A DNA stretch of 64,000 nt, taken from NCBI GenBank assembly GCA_964035795.1, contig OZ038321.1:26638544-26702543 (forward strand), read 5' to 3'. Shown here in pieces: positions 23,906-36,228 of the stretch (position 1 is the stretch's first letter; every line of letters begins with the position of its first letter). The notes under the pieces were generated by a model. The model was not told where the DNA came from, did no database searches, and worked only from the letters and a program-made list of their open reading frames with translations. The translations under genes and the position numbers were made by a program. This DNA is from Pterobdella sp. o SKG-2022 (lineage: Eukaryota > Annelida > Clitellata > Hirudinida > Piscicolidae).

Positions 23906-25338
23906 ATGGTCGATAAAACGTCCGCCATCACAAATATTATTTCAGAAATTGATAGTATTCAGACCACGCTCAGCACATTACGTAGCAATGTCTTAGACTT
24001 TTTAAAGTCTGAGAAACCCTCGGTTCCCAAAAAAAGAGGGCGAAAACCGAAGACGACTACATCTTCAACATCTCAATCAGCAATCCATACTTCCTCGACC
24101 ACTTTATCTTCATCTTTCTGTTCGACCATTCCATCTCTTTCAATTACTTCTCTTTCTACATTTCCTCCAGCTACCACCTTTTGTTCAACTAGCTCATCTT
24201 CAACCACCTCTTCGACTAGTTCATCTTCAACCACCTCTTCGACTAGTTCATCTCCAACCACCTCTTCGACTAGTTCATCTTCAGCCACCTCTTCGACTAG
24301 TTCATCTTCTATTACTACTTCATCTTCATCAACCTCAGCTTCAACAACTTCTTCAACTTCATCTACAAGCAAGACAGCTTCAACCTCTTCACTTTCTGCT
24401 TCTACAACCACTTCATCTCTTAGATCAATTAATAATTTTCCATCATTAATTTCCCTAAAATCATTCACACCACTCAATTCAACCACATCTATTCTTACTA
24501 CTAACTCATCTCAACCTACTTACAGCACTATTGTCAAATCAAAAAACATGCACACCCTTTCTCATCCATCCACTAACAAAATTTCACACTCACTCCTCCC
24601 CATCCAACATAAAACCCCTTCTATCAAAAAGACCCACCCATTATTAAATATTCCACCAAAGTTATCTCAACCACGGATGAGACTCCTAGTGAATTGTGCA
24701 GGAGATTGGTTTCGTCCATCAACTTTTCACAACAAGCCTTTAAATATTTTTCTAAGCATGTTCGAAAGGCTACTGATGCTGTTGTCTGGGAAGCTTACTC
24801 TGCTGATTCACTCAAGGATGCCAAACTTTTCCTTTTTTCTCTTCCCAACATACGCCTCCACGACCCAGTTCTTTTGAATCCAACAATCACCGTCTTAGGT
24901 CTACCAACATGGGTTACTAATGAGGAATTTGAAACCTCTTTTAATCTCCTCTTTCCATCTGTTGATCCCAGCGCTTTCGGTGCTTTTAGGCACAGGCCCA
25001 ACGCACGAAACCCTTCTACTCGTGACTGGCTTATCCAAGTTTCAAGCAATGTTTTTCCCATGCTGAACAAATCCAAGAATTTATATTTCTCTTTTGGTAG
25101 ATTCTCTTTCCACTCTCGCATCCATCTAACTAGATGCCTGAATTGTCAGACTTATGGTCATAACATATCTAAGTGCCAAAATCCTAGAGTATGTGAGCAC
25201 TGCGGCAAAGACCATTCGTCTGACAACTGCCCTAAAACCTCTCCTTTCTTTTGTGTTCCCTGTTTTAAATCAAAGCTCTCTTGCCATGACCACCTCACAA
25301 CATCCTCCTCTTGTCCCTTTTATAGACAACAAGTGTGA
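23906..25338 (+). pseudogene. LINE ORF1 (Gag-like), one frameshift
   Basis: The frame opens at 23906 (MVDKTSAITNIISEID) with a probable short coiled coil, then a basic AT-hook-like KKRGRKPK. A long Ser/Thr-rich low-complexity stretch follows, partly made of a tandem repeat at 24187-24312. The frame is broken near 24628 in an A-rich run. In the shifted frame a fold possibly of RRM type (VLGLPTWVTNEEFETSFNLL) is followed by two CCHC zinc knuckles, CLNCQTYGHNISKC and CEHCGKDHSSDNC, and a further Cys cluster, ending at 25338. By family knowledge such proteins bind element RNA. Whether the frameshift is decay or programmed cannot be decided from one copy; decay is likelier given ORF2. Confidence 0.85.
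24187..24312 (+). repeat. 27-bp minisatellite within LINE ORF1
   Basis: About four to five tandem copies of a unit close to ACTAGTTCATCTTCAACC plus ACCTCTTCG. They encode repeats of T-S-S-T-S-S-S-S-T. The copies are nearly identical at the nucleotide level, indicating recent slippage or unequal exchange. Confidence 0.85.
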
Positions 25339-25404
25339 CTCAAGATAGGACGTACGGCTTGGGAATGACGGTCAGCCTCTCATCCTAAAGTCCACAATGT
25401 ACCT

Positions 25405-28150
25405 TTGTCTACTAAATTCGCTCTCCTCAATCCTAGGTCTACTCGTAGTAAATCTTCTGTTATACTCGATACTATCTTTTCCCTTAAACTTGACATTATT
25501 GCTTTGACGGAAACTTGGATTCCTGAAAACGCAGACAATGTCACAAAATATGACATTGTGCCTCATGGCTTTCATGTCTTGCACTCACACTGACCCATTG
25601 GTAAGCGAGGTGGAGGTATTTCTGTAGTTTCCAAAAACTCCATCAGATTGGATGCCATTAAATCCAGGTTCCACTCTTCTTTTGAATCATTGACAGCCAA
25701 AGTGTCTTTTTCGTCACACTGTTTGTTTCTATCGATGATCTACCGTCCTCCTAACACCGGCAATTTTATCTGCGAGCTCACGTCTCATCTCTATTTCCTT
25801 TATTCTCTTTTTTCAAATTTTATATTGGCTGGTGATTTCAACACCCCAAGTTGTACGTCTCATGACAACCCACTTAGTGCTTTTTTACGTGAACTCGAGC
25901 TGGTCCAGCACGAAGACTTTCCCACCCACAGACTTGGTAACTTCCTTGACCTCATCATTACTCCAAAACCTAACAGTCATCTCATACAAGAAATCGGCAG
26001 AGAAACTTTTGACTCCGATCACTATCTTATTTTATGCAGTCTCAACCTCGCTCCTCCTCCCCTTCCCCCTCGCATTGTAATTTCCCGCTCTTTTGAAAAC
26101 TTCGATGATGCTGTCATCGAAAAAGATCTCAAACATATCCATAATATACTAACTAACCTTTCTGATGTTCCAGTTGAAGAATTTCTTACAACAATGAACA
26201 ACTCTCTTCAATCACTTATCGACCACGATGCCCCTTTTCGCACCCACATCTTTCGCCCCGCAGTCACTCCCAGCACAAGCTATCCACTGACGCCATTGCC
26301 GCCAAAAGAAAAAGACGAAAACTTGAGAGAAAAATTTTCTTATAGTTAAGATCATCCAAGCCTGTTCCAGCCAGTCTTCTTGCTACCCTCAAGAAATCTT
26401 GGAAGACTGCTCGCGCTCTCATTTTTAAATCCCGTGCTGATTGTTTTAACAACATGCTTGCATCTGTCAAACCAAACTCGAAAGTTTTTTGGAAAACTGC
26501 CAACTCCATTCTACATAGATCTCCTCCTTCTCCGCCACGCAGCTCTTCAGAAGCTATCAATCTTGTGAATACCTTTAGTAGCTTTTTTAAAGAGAAAATC
26601 ACTCTTATTCACAAATCTTTGCCAACGTCCATTTTGCGCTGCACAGATTCTATTCTACCAGACAATCGAACACCACTCTTTTATTTTTCATTTGTCAGTA
26701 TTGAAGGAGTAGGCTAATTCGCTCTTTACCCAACAAATTTTCTCCATTAGATTTAATCCCCACATCCACTTTAAGACGCTTTTCTCATCTCTTTGCTCTA
26801 ATAATTTCCAAACTTACCAACTTGTCTTTTTCACAAGCAATATTCCCCGCCTTCTTTAAAACAGCACAAGTTCTCCCTTTGCTTAAGAAAGGAAATTTGG
26901 ACCCTACCATTCCTTCGAAATACCGCCCTATTTCTAACTTGAGCACCATTTCAAAAATTATCGAAAGACTCGTTTATTCCAGAATAACTTCTCACGTTTC
27001 ATCAGCTCCTAATTGTAATCTTTTCCAATCAGCATATCGCAAACACCACTCAACAGAAACCGCACTCTTACGCATCACTGACAGTCTTCGCAACATCTGC
27101 GCTGCTGGACATGCGGCCGTTTTGGTTTCGCTAGACCTTTCTGCTGCTTTTGACACTCTCGATCACAATATCTTAATTAATATTTTGAATAGACACTTCA
27201 ATATTTCTGATCTCGCTTTTTCTTGGTTTTTCTCTTACCTTTCTCAACGTTCTCAGTTTGTTAAAATAGACAATTTCTCTTCTTCTCCTACATCACTCAA
27301 CTCAGGCGTGCCGCAGGGCTCCGTTCTGGGACCAATCCTCTTCTCTCTTTATACATAACCCATGTGTAGCATTATTGTACAGCACGACTTGCTTTTTCAC
27401 CAGTTCGCTGATGACATCACTCTTTTCACCGGAGTCTCTCACCCAGATCCTAGCCCCACTCTTCTTAAATTATCCAGTTGTCTTTCCGCTCTAAACTCCT
27501 GGTTTTCCCAAAGCCACCTGAAACTAAACCCTTCTAAGAGTGAGGTGATGTTTGTCGGCAGCTGTCGTTTTTTAGCAAAATACAATCTCCCTTCTGTGGT
27601 AACTCTCGACGGCACCACACTTCCTATATCTTCCAAGCTCAAAATCTTAGGTGTCACCTTAGATTCAAATTTGAACTTTGCTCACTTTATTTCTCAAATA
27701 ATCCAATCTTCCAATTGCCATATTTATGTCATAAAACAAGTAGGAAAATTCTTAGCTCTTCCCACTGCTAATGCCCTCTTTATCTCACTAGTTCTTTCCA
27801 AATTGGACTACTGTAATTCTCTCCTTTGCGGGCAGCCAACCTATCTTTTATGCAAACTTCAAGCCCTCCAAAACCACGTGGCCAAGACGGTTCTTCAAGC
27901 TGATTATTTCAGCTCTTCTAGGGACTGTCTTGATCATTTGCACTGGCTACCTGTCTCTCAAAGATGCAAGTTTAAATTACTTTGGCTCATTGCATGCACT
28001 CTCAAGCTTGAACAACCTGCTTATCTTTTTGATCTTTTGTCAATCACACACACACTCAGCTCCTTGCACTCTGGTCTCCAGCTTCATCAACCTGTTTCTT
28101 CAGGCTTGTTTACTAGTCGCTCTTTTTCTCGCCAGGCTCTACGTCTGTAG
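25405..28150 (+). pseudogene. LINE ORF2 (APE endonuclease and reverse transcriptase), broken
   Basis: The endonuclease begins around 25405 (LLNPRSTRSKS, IIALTETWIPEN). A TGA at 25591-25593 interrupts it before PIGKRGGGISVVSKN. It continues from 25648 with MIYRPPNTGNF, LAGDFNTPS and the catalytic TFDSDHYLI. The frame is lost near 26280-26350 and resumes (LATLKKSWKTARALIFKSRA) to 26717. The RT core spans 26822-27358 (YRPISNL, AFDTLDHN, GVPQGSVLGP). A TAA at 27356-27358 separates it from 27362-28150, which carries the FADD box (HQFADDITLF) and C-terminal region. The damage makes this copy non-autonomous. Family assignment is from motifs alone. Confidence 0.9.
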
Positions 28151-28307
28151 AATTCACTTCCTTTTAACTTGCGCTCATCGCCTTCTCTCATGAACTTTCG
28201 CAAACTTTTGAAAACTCACTTATACCATAAACATCCCCAGTCATAATCTCTTACAAACCTTGAGTGCCTCTGTAGCAATCTTGAATTGATAACTTTGCGC
28301 TATAAAA

Positions 28308-28336
28308 AACATAATAATAATAATAATAATAATAAA
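28308..28336 (+). repeat. (AAT)n microsatellite at the LINE 3' terminus
   Basis: Pure trinucleotide run following TTTGCGCTATAAAAAACAT. By family knowledge L2/CR1-group LINEs end in such short repeats and reverse transcription starts there. Confidence 0.9.
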
Positions 28337-28340
28337 CATA

Positions 28341-31300
28341 GATAATTACTTTATATGAGAAGTTCCACTAATTGTTTTATTATCTGCTCTTTCACAAAAA
28401 CATTGGTGGGTCGATAAAAGCCTAGTTGACACATTATGATGGCAGACTCTCTCTTATATATACACTCACCTGTATGCTGCTTTTCAGCAAAATATTCATA
28501 ATTGATATTCTCATTTTCCTAAACAGTGTTTGTTCACGAAAGATAATTTTCTCATCATTTTTGTTCATCCCGCGACAAATTAATCCAAAAATTTCCTTTT
28601 GTTTATTAAAAAATAAATTGAGTTTTTTTTTAAAAACCTTCAAATAAATATTCTCTTTATACTTGAACACACAGAATATTTTGTTTAAAATATTAGTTTT
28701 GTTCATTCTGGCTTCAAATACTTTGCTTATGTTCATACGTCCATTTAAATGCCTTTTGGCTGGGGGTTGCCGTTCCTTTATTGTACCGTTATTTTCTGCA
28801 TTATTTTCTTGCATTTATATCTTTATCAACCTAACTCATAAGTGTTTTAATGATCCCATGACATGAAGTGGCTTCAAGTTTCCTTTTGAAAACGGGTATC
28901 CTTTTAAATTCAAAGTTTATTTTCAAAGTAAGTTTTTTCAACATTTTTATATTATTTAGTAAAATTTGAAAAAATCGATTTAAGCTTAAATTCAAAAATT
29001 TAATCAAAAATTTTGCAATTCATTTGAAACACTTGGCGTCAAATCTTTTGCTTGTATAAAGTAATAAAAATCCCTTTATAATGGATTCTTCAACCTTCTT
29101 TTGCTGCATGTAGATTTTATAGAACTTTGGCATTTACCCATCAAAGATGCACTTTTAATTAACAGCCAGACACTTTCGCCATAATTTTCAATAAAAATTA
29201 AAAATTCGCTTCATAAATTCAAAAAATTTATGGGGTATGGGAGACTATGTATAAGGCTAAAGATATGGAAATCATGATAATGAAATGGATGGGTTGATAT
29301 TGTTGGTCCTAGAAAGATGGTTTTTGTCAAATGTAGATGAGAAATATATTGATGATAAATTTTTTCTTCAACGAAAAAAATTTTCACTATTGTAACACAT
29401 TCTTATATATTTAGAGCTAAGTTGAAAAATAAAGTAAGTTGTGAGATTATTTTTATTTTTGAGTGGGGATTTTTTTTAGTTGTTACTAGGTCCCTCTTTT
29501 TAATTTGAGTTTGTACTTTACATGTAGAGTGGTATGGTTTATTGGGATCAATGAGGTGGGTAAAACGCTTTTTGCTTTTGTTGGAATGCGTTTTAATGAG
29601 GTATGCTTTCAGAATGAACTGTTTTATGTAATGTAGGTGTCGAAGGTTTGTGTTTCAGTGTGAATAAAGTGGCCCTTTGACGTGTTTCATTCAATTCATC
29701 AAAAGTAGCAAGTGATATGACAAAAAAACTGTTTAAAAATAATCTAAAATAAAAATGATAGCATTTTATGGGAGTATTGAAAATTTTATAATTTTCAAGT
29801 TTGTGAAACTTAAAAAATTCATGACGTTTGAGTTTTTTTAGTAAAATTTTCAGTTAATGTGTTGAGTCGGTGTGTTGGCTTAGAATCAGCAGATGTATAT
29901 GAATAAGGTTTATGATTTTGGTGAATCATATTGTAATGTAAAAGAGATTTGTCCTTGATAGGTGGGTGATAACAGTTTGAGCATCATTTTTATGCTTATA
30001 TGAATCTCTTTGGCTGCTTAGTGATTATGTATAATATAGACTAGTTGAAGGTTGGAATGTGATTCTGTTGATGGTATGAGGGTATTTTAAAATGCTCAGC
30101 TTATTAATAATTTTGTAAACACAGTGTTGTTTAAATTTATATAAGTCAGTATCAATGAAATAATTTCTACTACCATAACTACTTCTACTGCCACCATCAT
30201 TACCACCATCGCCCTTATCATACCTCACTCTCCAACCACCATTACCATATTTTTTTTCAAAATTTTTATTCATAACTTCAAAAAAATAAAAAATTTGGTT
30301 TTAAAATGAGCACATTCATTTATCAGATAAATCACTTGGCAGCTACAGACATCTGTTATGAAAAATATAATCTCACAATGTAAAAAACATTTCTAGGAAT
30401 ATTTCAATTTTGTCTCAAAGATTAAAGTATCTTCCAATTCAGTCGCCTTGTTGTCGTTACACGCATTGGCATTAATTTCACAAAAGCTGTTTTCACTTGG
30501 AGTTTCTCCGATTAGACAGTCAAAACAAAAAATAATATTTGTACTGCATTTTCTAAAAAGATATTCCTCTATAAGTCATTACACACACTAGCTAATGGGG
30601 ATTACAATGGAGGACTGCGGGCAAACTGATGCCTCAGCTCAAGATCAATTATTTCTATAAAAAAAATGTTTTAATTATAAGCCTATTCAAGCTCTTTGTT
30701 AGGTGGAGAATTTTTTTTGCGAAAATGGTATGAAAGAAGCTTGCTAGATGTGATGAAAGGGCCGGAAGATTTCAATTCCTTCTATGCAGTTTGAATACTT
30801 CACTATATAATTCTAGATAACATTATTTATCATTTGAAACATCAGCTGTTTTTGAAATATTTTATCTATTTTTTATCAGAAAAATAATAAATGCGGCTCA
30901 ACCAAAAAGAAAACAAGTTACAAATGACCTAAACTAAAATAATTAATAAATTTTTGAAAAAAATCGTGACGTTATGTACACAAACAATTAGCAACTGTAA
31001 GAATTCTGGCAATTAGCTAAATGGGAAAAAATGATAGGGATAGATGATTTGTTCATCATAAAATCAATAAACGTAATTGAAAAAATTGAGAACAATAAGA
31101 AACATAAGGAGAAAGAGTTAAAAAATTTATATAACAAAATTTTAAGTCACCTTCGAAAGAGTAGATTGTTTTGGATAGGTTTTACTCAAAAAAAAAACAT
31201 ATTTTAACATTATCAACAAATTTTTTGGTTATCAAAATGTTGAAAAGTTGATTTTTTGTATTAGAATCAAAAAGGTTTCCAAACAGGCACACACAATCTG

Positions 31301-34300
31301 ACCCATGTTCCATGCCTTACATTTATATGTGCAATTCGTCTCGTCATCGTCTCTTCATTTCTTTTTGCTTTATTCAAACGTTGAGTACTTAGCAGAAGAT
31401 ATGATTTTTGAACTAAATGTATTTTTGAATATTTATTATTGCTATTTTAATTTGCAACTTGTTGTATAAAAGGTCGTAAATCCCTTGTTTTAATGTTGCT
31501 AGTTGATATAAAATTCTAATGGAAATCCCGTCTACTCACCTAATATGAACTCTCTATGAAAATCTTTTTATTGGAAAATAATATTATTTTTTTGACAAAC
31601 GAACTTCCAAATTTTCCACAAATTATTTTTAATAGACATAAAATTTTAAAAATATATGTTTTATTCACTAGAACACTCTCACACGTATTGAAATATCTCT
31701 TATATAAAAACTCTAAAGTCACTTAGAAATTATCATCGGAATATTTGAAAATTTTCAAGTAAAACTCTCTTTCAGTGTGTCTTTCAAACTAATTTCACAG
31801 CGAGCAGGTTCCAATTTAAGCAATGTTTCATTTAGAATTAATTTAAAAATTAATCGAAATGTTATAATTTCGGTTGTTCGAGCTTCAATGAAAATTTTTA
31901 TAAAAATTAAGCATTATAAAAGATTGAAAAAACTATACATCAAAAAATAAATGAATTCATCAAAACTAAAACTATTAAAAAGCGAAAAACTGCTCATACA
32001 AAAAAACAAAATAAGAATAAAATCTATTACAGTTTTGTGAAAGGCGTTCATACAAGCATGTTTTCATGAAGTAGAGCGCCATAAAACCACGAAAAAGTGG
32101 CACAAATATCACTTATAAGCAATTTCACAAACCTGTATGTCACTTATTCTGTCAATATGCCCTTGTTTTCAAAGCTCCATCCGATTACAAAATTATTTTT
32201 CATTTATTTTGAGAGATGTTTTATATTGATACATTTAATACATACTGTTATGGTGTGAATGATAATTTTAATATTTTTATTAAAACATTAATACCTCTAT
32301 TTAAAAATGAAAAAAAAATTAAATCATAACCTTTAAATATTATTTTTTTTTTGTTAGAAAAAATGCCCAAGGTGTTTTTTAGATTTTGGCAGATAAAATT
32401 TTTGAAATTGGATATTTCTTTTAGAATTAGGTTTAAATCATACATAGGATCATTAGAGTATTCGTGCATAATGGATTACTTGATGGCTGATTCACGAGTA
32501 ATTACTTCTATTTTTCATTTATTTGGAATTATTTGCAAGAAATTATGCAACTTTTTCTCATTTAGTAATTTCGGGATTAAAATATGAAATTAATTTTTAT
32601 TAAATTAAAATTAAAACATTTTTAAATCTTAATTGTGAGATATTGTTTTAAAGCCTCATCAGCTCATATAGGCTTCTGCATAGTTTCTCATAAGAGAACT
32701 TCATGTTTTTCTGCATTTAAATCATATTCACAAACAATTTAGAAGCTCTATTGTGCTTGTTGTTATTGATTTGATATAATCAACATTACATTGGACCTAT
32801 CCCTGAATTAATCTGCTTCATTGGCAACAAAAACATCAGCCATTGATACAACCATTTTTAGTCTTTTCTCATAAGTTTTACTTTAGAAAGTTCAGGTTTA
32901 AGGAATATTTATTAAAATTTATTTTTAATTTTTTTAAAGCAGTGAACTTATTGAATAAAAATTTTTTTAAAGTTTTCGTAAATTTCAACCAAAAAAGGCT
33001 CTCTGTCTGATGTCAGTTTTGATCAAATTCACACTTAGTTTCTATTTATTTGATTAAAAAGCTTCAAAATTTAAAATTTCAATACTAAATACAGAATAAA
33101 AACTGAAAAAAATTTGAATTTATAGTTACGTTTATAAAAGTTACAGTTAATTAATGAAAAAGACTTGAAGAGGGCAAGGCCCCAAGACTCAAAGCAGAGG
33201 CCTTAGATTGAAATTCTTTTTTAAGAAACAAATACATTTAGAATTGATTACTCCTAAAGGAAACTTGTTTTCGTTTCATGTATTTTTTTTGCTGCTTGTT
33301 TATTCAAGTGCCTTCATAAATCCTCTCAGATACATGTCACCAATGAATGCCAAACGTAGAAAGCAGGCCATGACCTAATCTCTGACCTGTGCATACCTTA
33401 AGTTTGGTGTGTTGCATAGTTTTATGTGGGCAAGTTCTCAATGCTTTTTTCAATTATCAGCGGTCAAAAGAAAAGATATAAAAGACGTTTTACTGCAAAA
33501 ATTGTTGAAAAGTAATTTGATTGGTTTTAAAAATTGAAAAAAAAATTGGCTAAAAGGATTATACCTGTCAGCATTTTTATAGATAATTTTCAATATGATG
33601 AAATTGATTCAAATGCCATTTGTGGGCGGTATAAGTTATAGTTTTGTAAGTTTATACATTTTTGATTTGAGTAATAGTACTGAGAGCTTCGAAAAATTTT
33701 TTAAAATTGGGACTTTTTGCGGCATTATTTTTGAAATCAAACAAATTTGACAAGAAAGTTTCGATTTAAATAAACTTTAAGTAATTTCAAAAAATTATTT
33801 TTTTAAATATGAAATGATCTCAAAACCTGCATGTTTCGAATTTTGTTTGAAGAAAAAAAAATCTTTACCATAAGTTCAAAAATTAATTTCTTAACGAATT
33901 TATACAAATAAAAGCACCTTCTGTTAACTTTTGAGTAATAAGAGTGCTCAACGGGTCGTGAAACCCCGTTGGTTCTAAGCATCGACTTTTGAGTTGACGG
34001 CTGAAAATTTTGAGCTGGTTTTTGAAAAATTTTAACAAATCTTTAAGAAGATTAAGAAAATTTCAACACAAAAATCTAATTTTGAGAAATTTTATTTCTT
34101 CAAACAACAATTTGTGAACTATAATTGAAAATTTTGTGAAAATTTATTTAAATCTTAAAAAATTATTTTTAAAAAATACATAAAAATTTGAAATTATTGA
34201 AATTTATTAAAAAGTTTACATAAGATGTCTCTATCAAATTGTATTTGACATTTGAAAATGAATCATAAAAGAATTTTGGAACATCTAAGTTCAAATATGC

Positions 34301-34380
34301 ATTTATCAATTTCAACAATAAACTTTTCATGATTGAAACGTCTTTCTCAATAACTCAAAACTTTCAGTCACATTAAAAAA
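28341..34380. other. Gene-poor AT-rich DNA
   Basis: About 6 kb with no supported gene. A Gly/Asn/Lys-rich frame on the minus strand near 30025-30273 translates a short trinucleotide-like tract. A slightly GC-richer patch near 33290-33430 holds a 22-codon minus-strand frame (MACFLRLAFIGDMYLRG...). It is too short and too isolated to call. Confidence 0.45.
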
Positions 34381-34384
34381 CTGA

Positions 34385-34650
34385 AATCACCAAACCTCAA
34401 ACGGCGTTGCCCCTTTTGGACTCCCCACAACATGCTATAAAAAGCGCAAGGGTGGATGATCACATTAGACTTGTGATCATATATCGATGACGCTTTGATT
34501 CTCCCATAGCGATTATGACGTCGTCAAATAAAATGACCTCGCGCATCGTCATTTATAAATCTGTCTTCCATAGTTGAGTGGAACCTTCTCGAGGCTGCGG
34601 AAAACTGCTTCTGTTCTGTATGAGTTCCGGGGCTTAGTTTTTTTTTTTGA
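34385..34650. promoter_or_regulatory. GC-richer island with CRE-like and TATA-like motifs
   Basis: This stretch stands out from the surrounding AT-rich DNA. It contains GCTATAAAAAGCGC (about 34432), TGATCACATTAGACTTGTGATCA (an interrupted palindrome around TGATCA, about 34458-34480), TCGATGACGC, TATGACGTCGTCA (a full CRE/ATF-like palindromic core near 34514) and ATCGTCATTTATAAAT. GAACCTTCTCGAG follows, which resembles alternating heat-shock-element units. The combination looks like an enhancer or bidirectional promoter, but I find no supported gene on either side within 2 kb. The function is inference; the motifs are visible. Confidence 0.4.
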
Positions 34651-35408
34651 TTTTTTTGTAATGCTTTTTTAATAAATTTTTTATTGTTATTTTTTTTATT
34701 TTATTTCATTTTATTATTAATGAGCCCGTTGTTTTATTTTTCAACTTTGCTCATCGGAGCGTTAAGGACGGCTTTGAAAATTTTAAAAAACTTTTAATTT
34801 ACTTTTTCTCTTTAAAATTTAAAAAAAATGCTATTTTTACGTATTCTTTTAAGATCAGGTGAATATAATTTCCACTAATCAGAACAATGATTTAAATATG
34901 TTTATTCTTCCGTAAAGAGTTCTATATCCCTCTCATTTCATTCAAGTTATTTCTGCCAATTATACGCAAGATAAACTAATCAAAATACTTATTCATGTCA
35001 CCAGTAAATGCTCTTGTGACAAGTTGCACGCTACAAACAATAAATTTGCACATTTCTAGTTTTTTGAATGCATATTAAAGTGTTAGAACCAAATAAAATC
35101 AGAACTGAATTCACTAAGCCCAACCCCGGTAATGGTCGGAAGAATTCTGTTAGTAGAACACAAAATACTCACTTAAAATATCAATGCAAAAGACGAAGTT
35201 ATAAATGGAAAACATTGTCTTTTTGCTGATTCTAAATCTGTTATGAGCTCAAAATAGAGATGAAATGTGGTTGTGCAAAGTAGATGAATCATTTGATATT
35301 TTTCAAAAGGCTTCATTCCGGTTACATAAGGCTTATAAATTTCTTAAGACATCAAAAATAGCTTTAATATTTTGAGGGTTTAGTCTCATATAAAATGCTA
35401 GCAAGTTT

Positions 35409-35535
35409 TGATGACGTAGAATAGCCTAAATTGAGTTTTAACGTCAACAAACACAGGTATTTATTCAAAAACAGACACGAAGCTTTTGTAAGTTTAGCAT
35501 ACTTTATCAAGTGAAGCTAGCGCGTTTAATGTTCA
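35409..35535. mobile_element. Palindromic MITE family A, copy 1 (truncated)
   Basis: It begins TGATGACGTAGAATAGCC and continues CTAAATTGAGTTTTAACG, then TCAACAAACACAGGTATT. The family core follows as GACACGAAGCTTTTGTAAG and a degraded TATCAAGTGA centre. The other arm is lost. Shared modules with the copies at 38.2, 40.1 and 58.1 kb define the family. Confidence 0.7.
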
Positions 35536-36202
35536 TTTGAAATGTTTTTTGTTGTTTTGGCGACTTTTCACCGATTGTATTTTTCAAAAAATTTGCTCAA
35601 ATGAGAACATAATTTTTTTGAAAGATTCGAGAATATTCGAAACTTTTTAATTAATAAAAAACCAGCTTTAGAAAAAAAGAAGATTATGTTTTTATTTATA
35701 TCCAATGAAAATAAAACTATTCACCAATCACAGTTGAGTGTTAGATTATGTAATATTCAAGGATAAAATATTAACGAATATCAATTGATAGAGAACATTT
35801 GAAGCAATAGATCTATGAATAAAATTGACATTGGTGTAAAAAAATGAAAGTTGCATTTTCCGCTAAATAAATCCCATTTTTTCATGAAAAAATACGACAT
35901 TTTTGATATTTTCTCGGTCTTTATCGAATCTCAATCACCCACCTATTGACAATTAAGATGTTCAAAAAATCTAGCATCAATAAGTTTTGTAAGAACTCAA
36001 TAAGAAATGGAATCATAAAGTCTCAAAAACATGTTTTTAGAACTTGATCTGCCAGGCATGTAGTAGCATGCTAAAATGAGGTATAATTAGTTATATCATT
36101 TATTAAATTGCGAATAATTTTTTCTGAAAAATATAAGATTTGACAGCTTAATTAATATAAAAAATTGAAAAAGTCAAATATTTATTGAAGCATCTTGTTT
36201 TT

Positions 36203-36228
36203 TTTGTTGTTGTTGTTGTTGTTGTTGT
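36203..36228 (+). repeat. (TTG)n microsatellite
   Basis: About eight TTG/GTT units, with related TTGTTG sequence continuing more loosely to about 36320. The Asn- or Val-rich open frames here are products of the repeat. Confidence 0.85.

Larger units (their letters stand above)
23830..28340 (+). mobile_element. L2/CR1-group non-LTR retrotransposon, nearly full length, inactive
   Basis: A two-ORF LINE: ORF1 with zinc knuckles, then ORF2 with an APE-type endonuclease and reverse transcriptase. It ends in a 3' UTR terminating TTTGCGCTATAAAAAACAT followed by an (AAT)n tract. The RT motifs (YRPISNLSTISKIIERL, LVSLDLSAAFDTLDHNIL, GVPQGSVLGPILFSLYT, FADDITLF) place it in the CR1/L2/Rex1 group, and the microsatellite 3' end instead of poly(A) agrees. 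Codons are less AT-biased than the surroundings, so the element stands out as CT-rich on this strand. At least three frameshifts and several in-frame stops make it inactive. The 5' boundary is approximate, and I could not identify a target-site duplication. Confidence 0.92.

Noticed and set aside
24073..24486. 137-codon Glu/Val-rich frame on the minus strand
   Set aside because: Exact antisense of the Ser/Thr-rich repeat of LINE ORF1; the composition is dictated by the repeat.
33300..33420. Short minus-strand frame starting MACFLRLAFIGDMYLRG
   Set aside because: Only 22 codons, no neighbouring exon, no recognisable motif.
33935..33965. Small hairpin CAACGGGTCGTGAAACCCCG at about 33948
   Set aside because: A 7-bp stem alone is expected by chance at this scale and nothing around it suggests an RNA gene.
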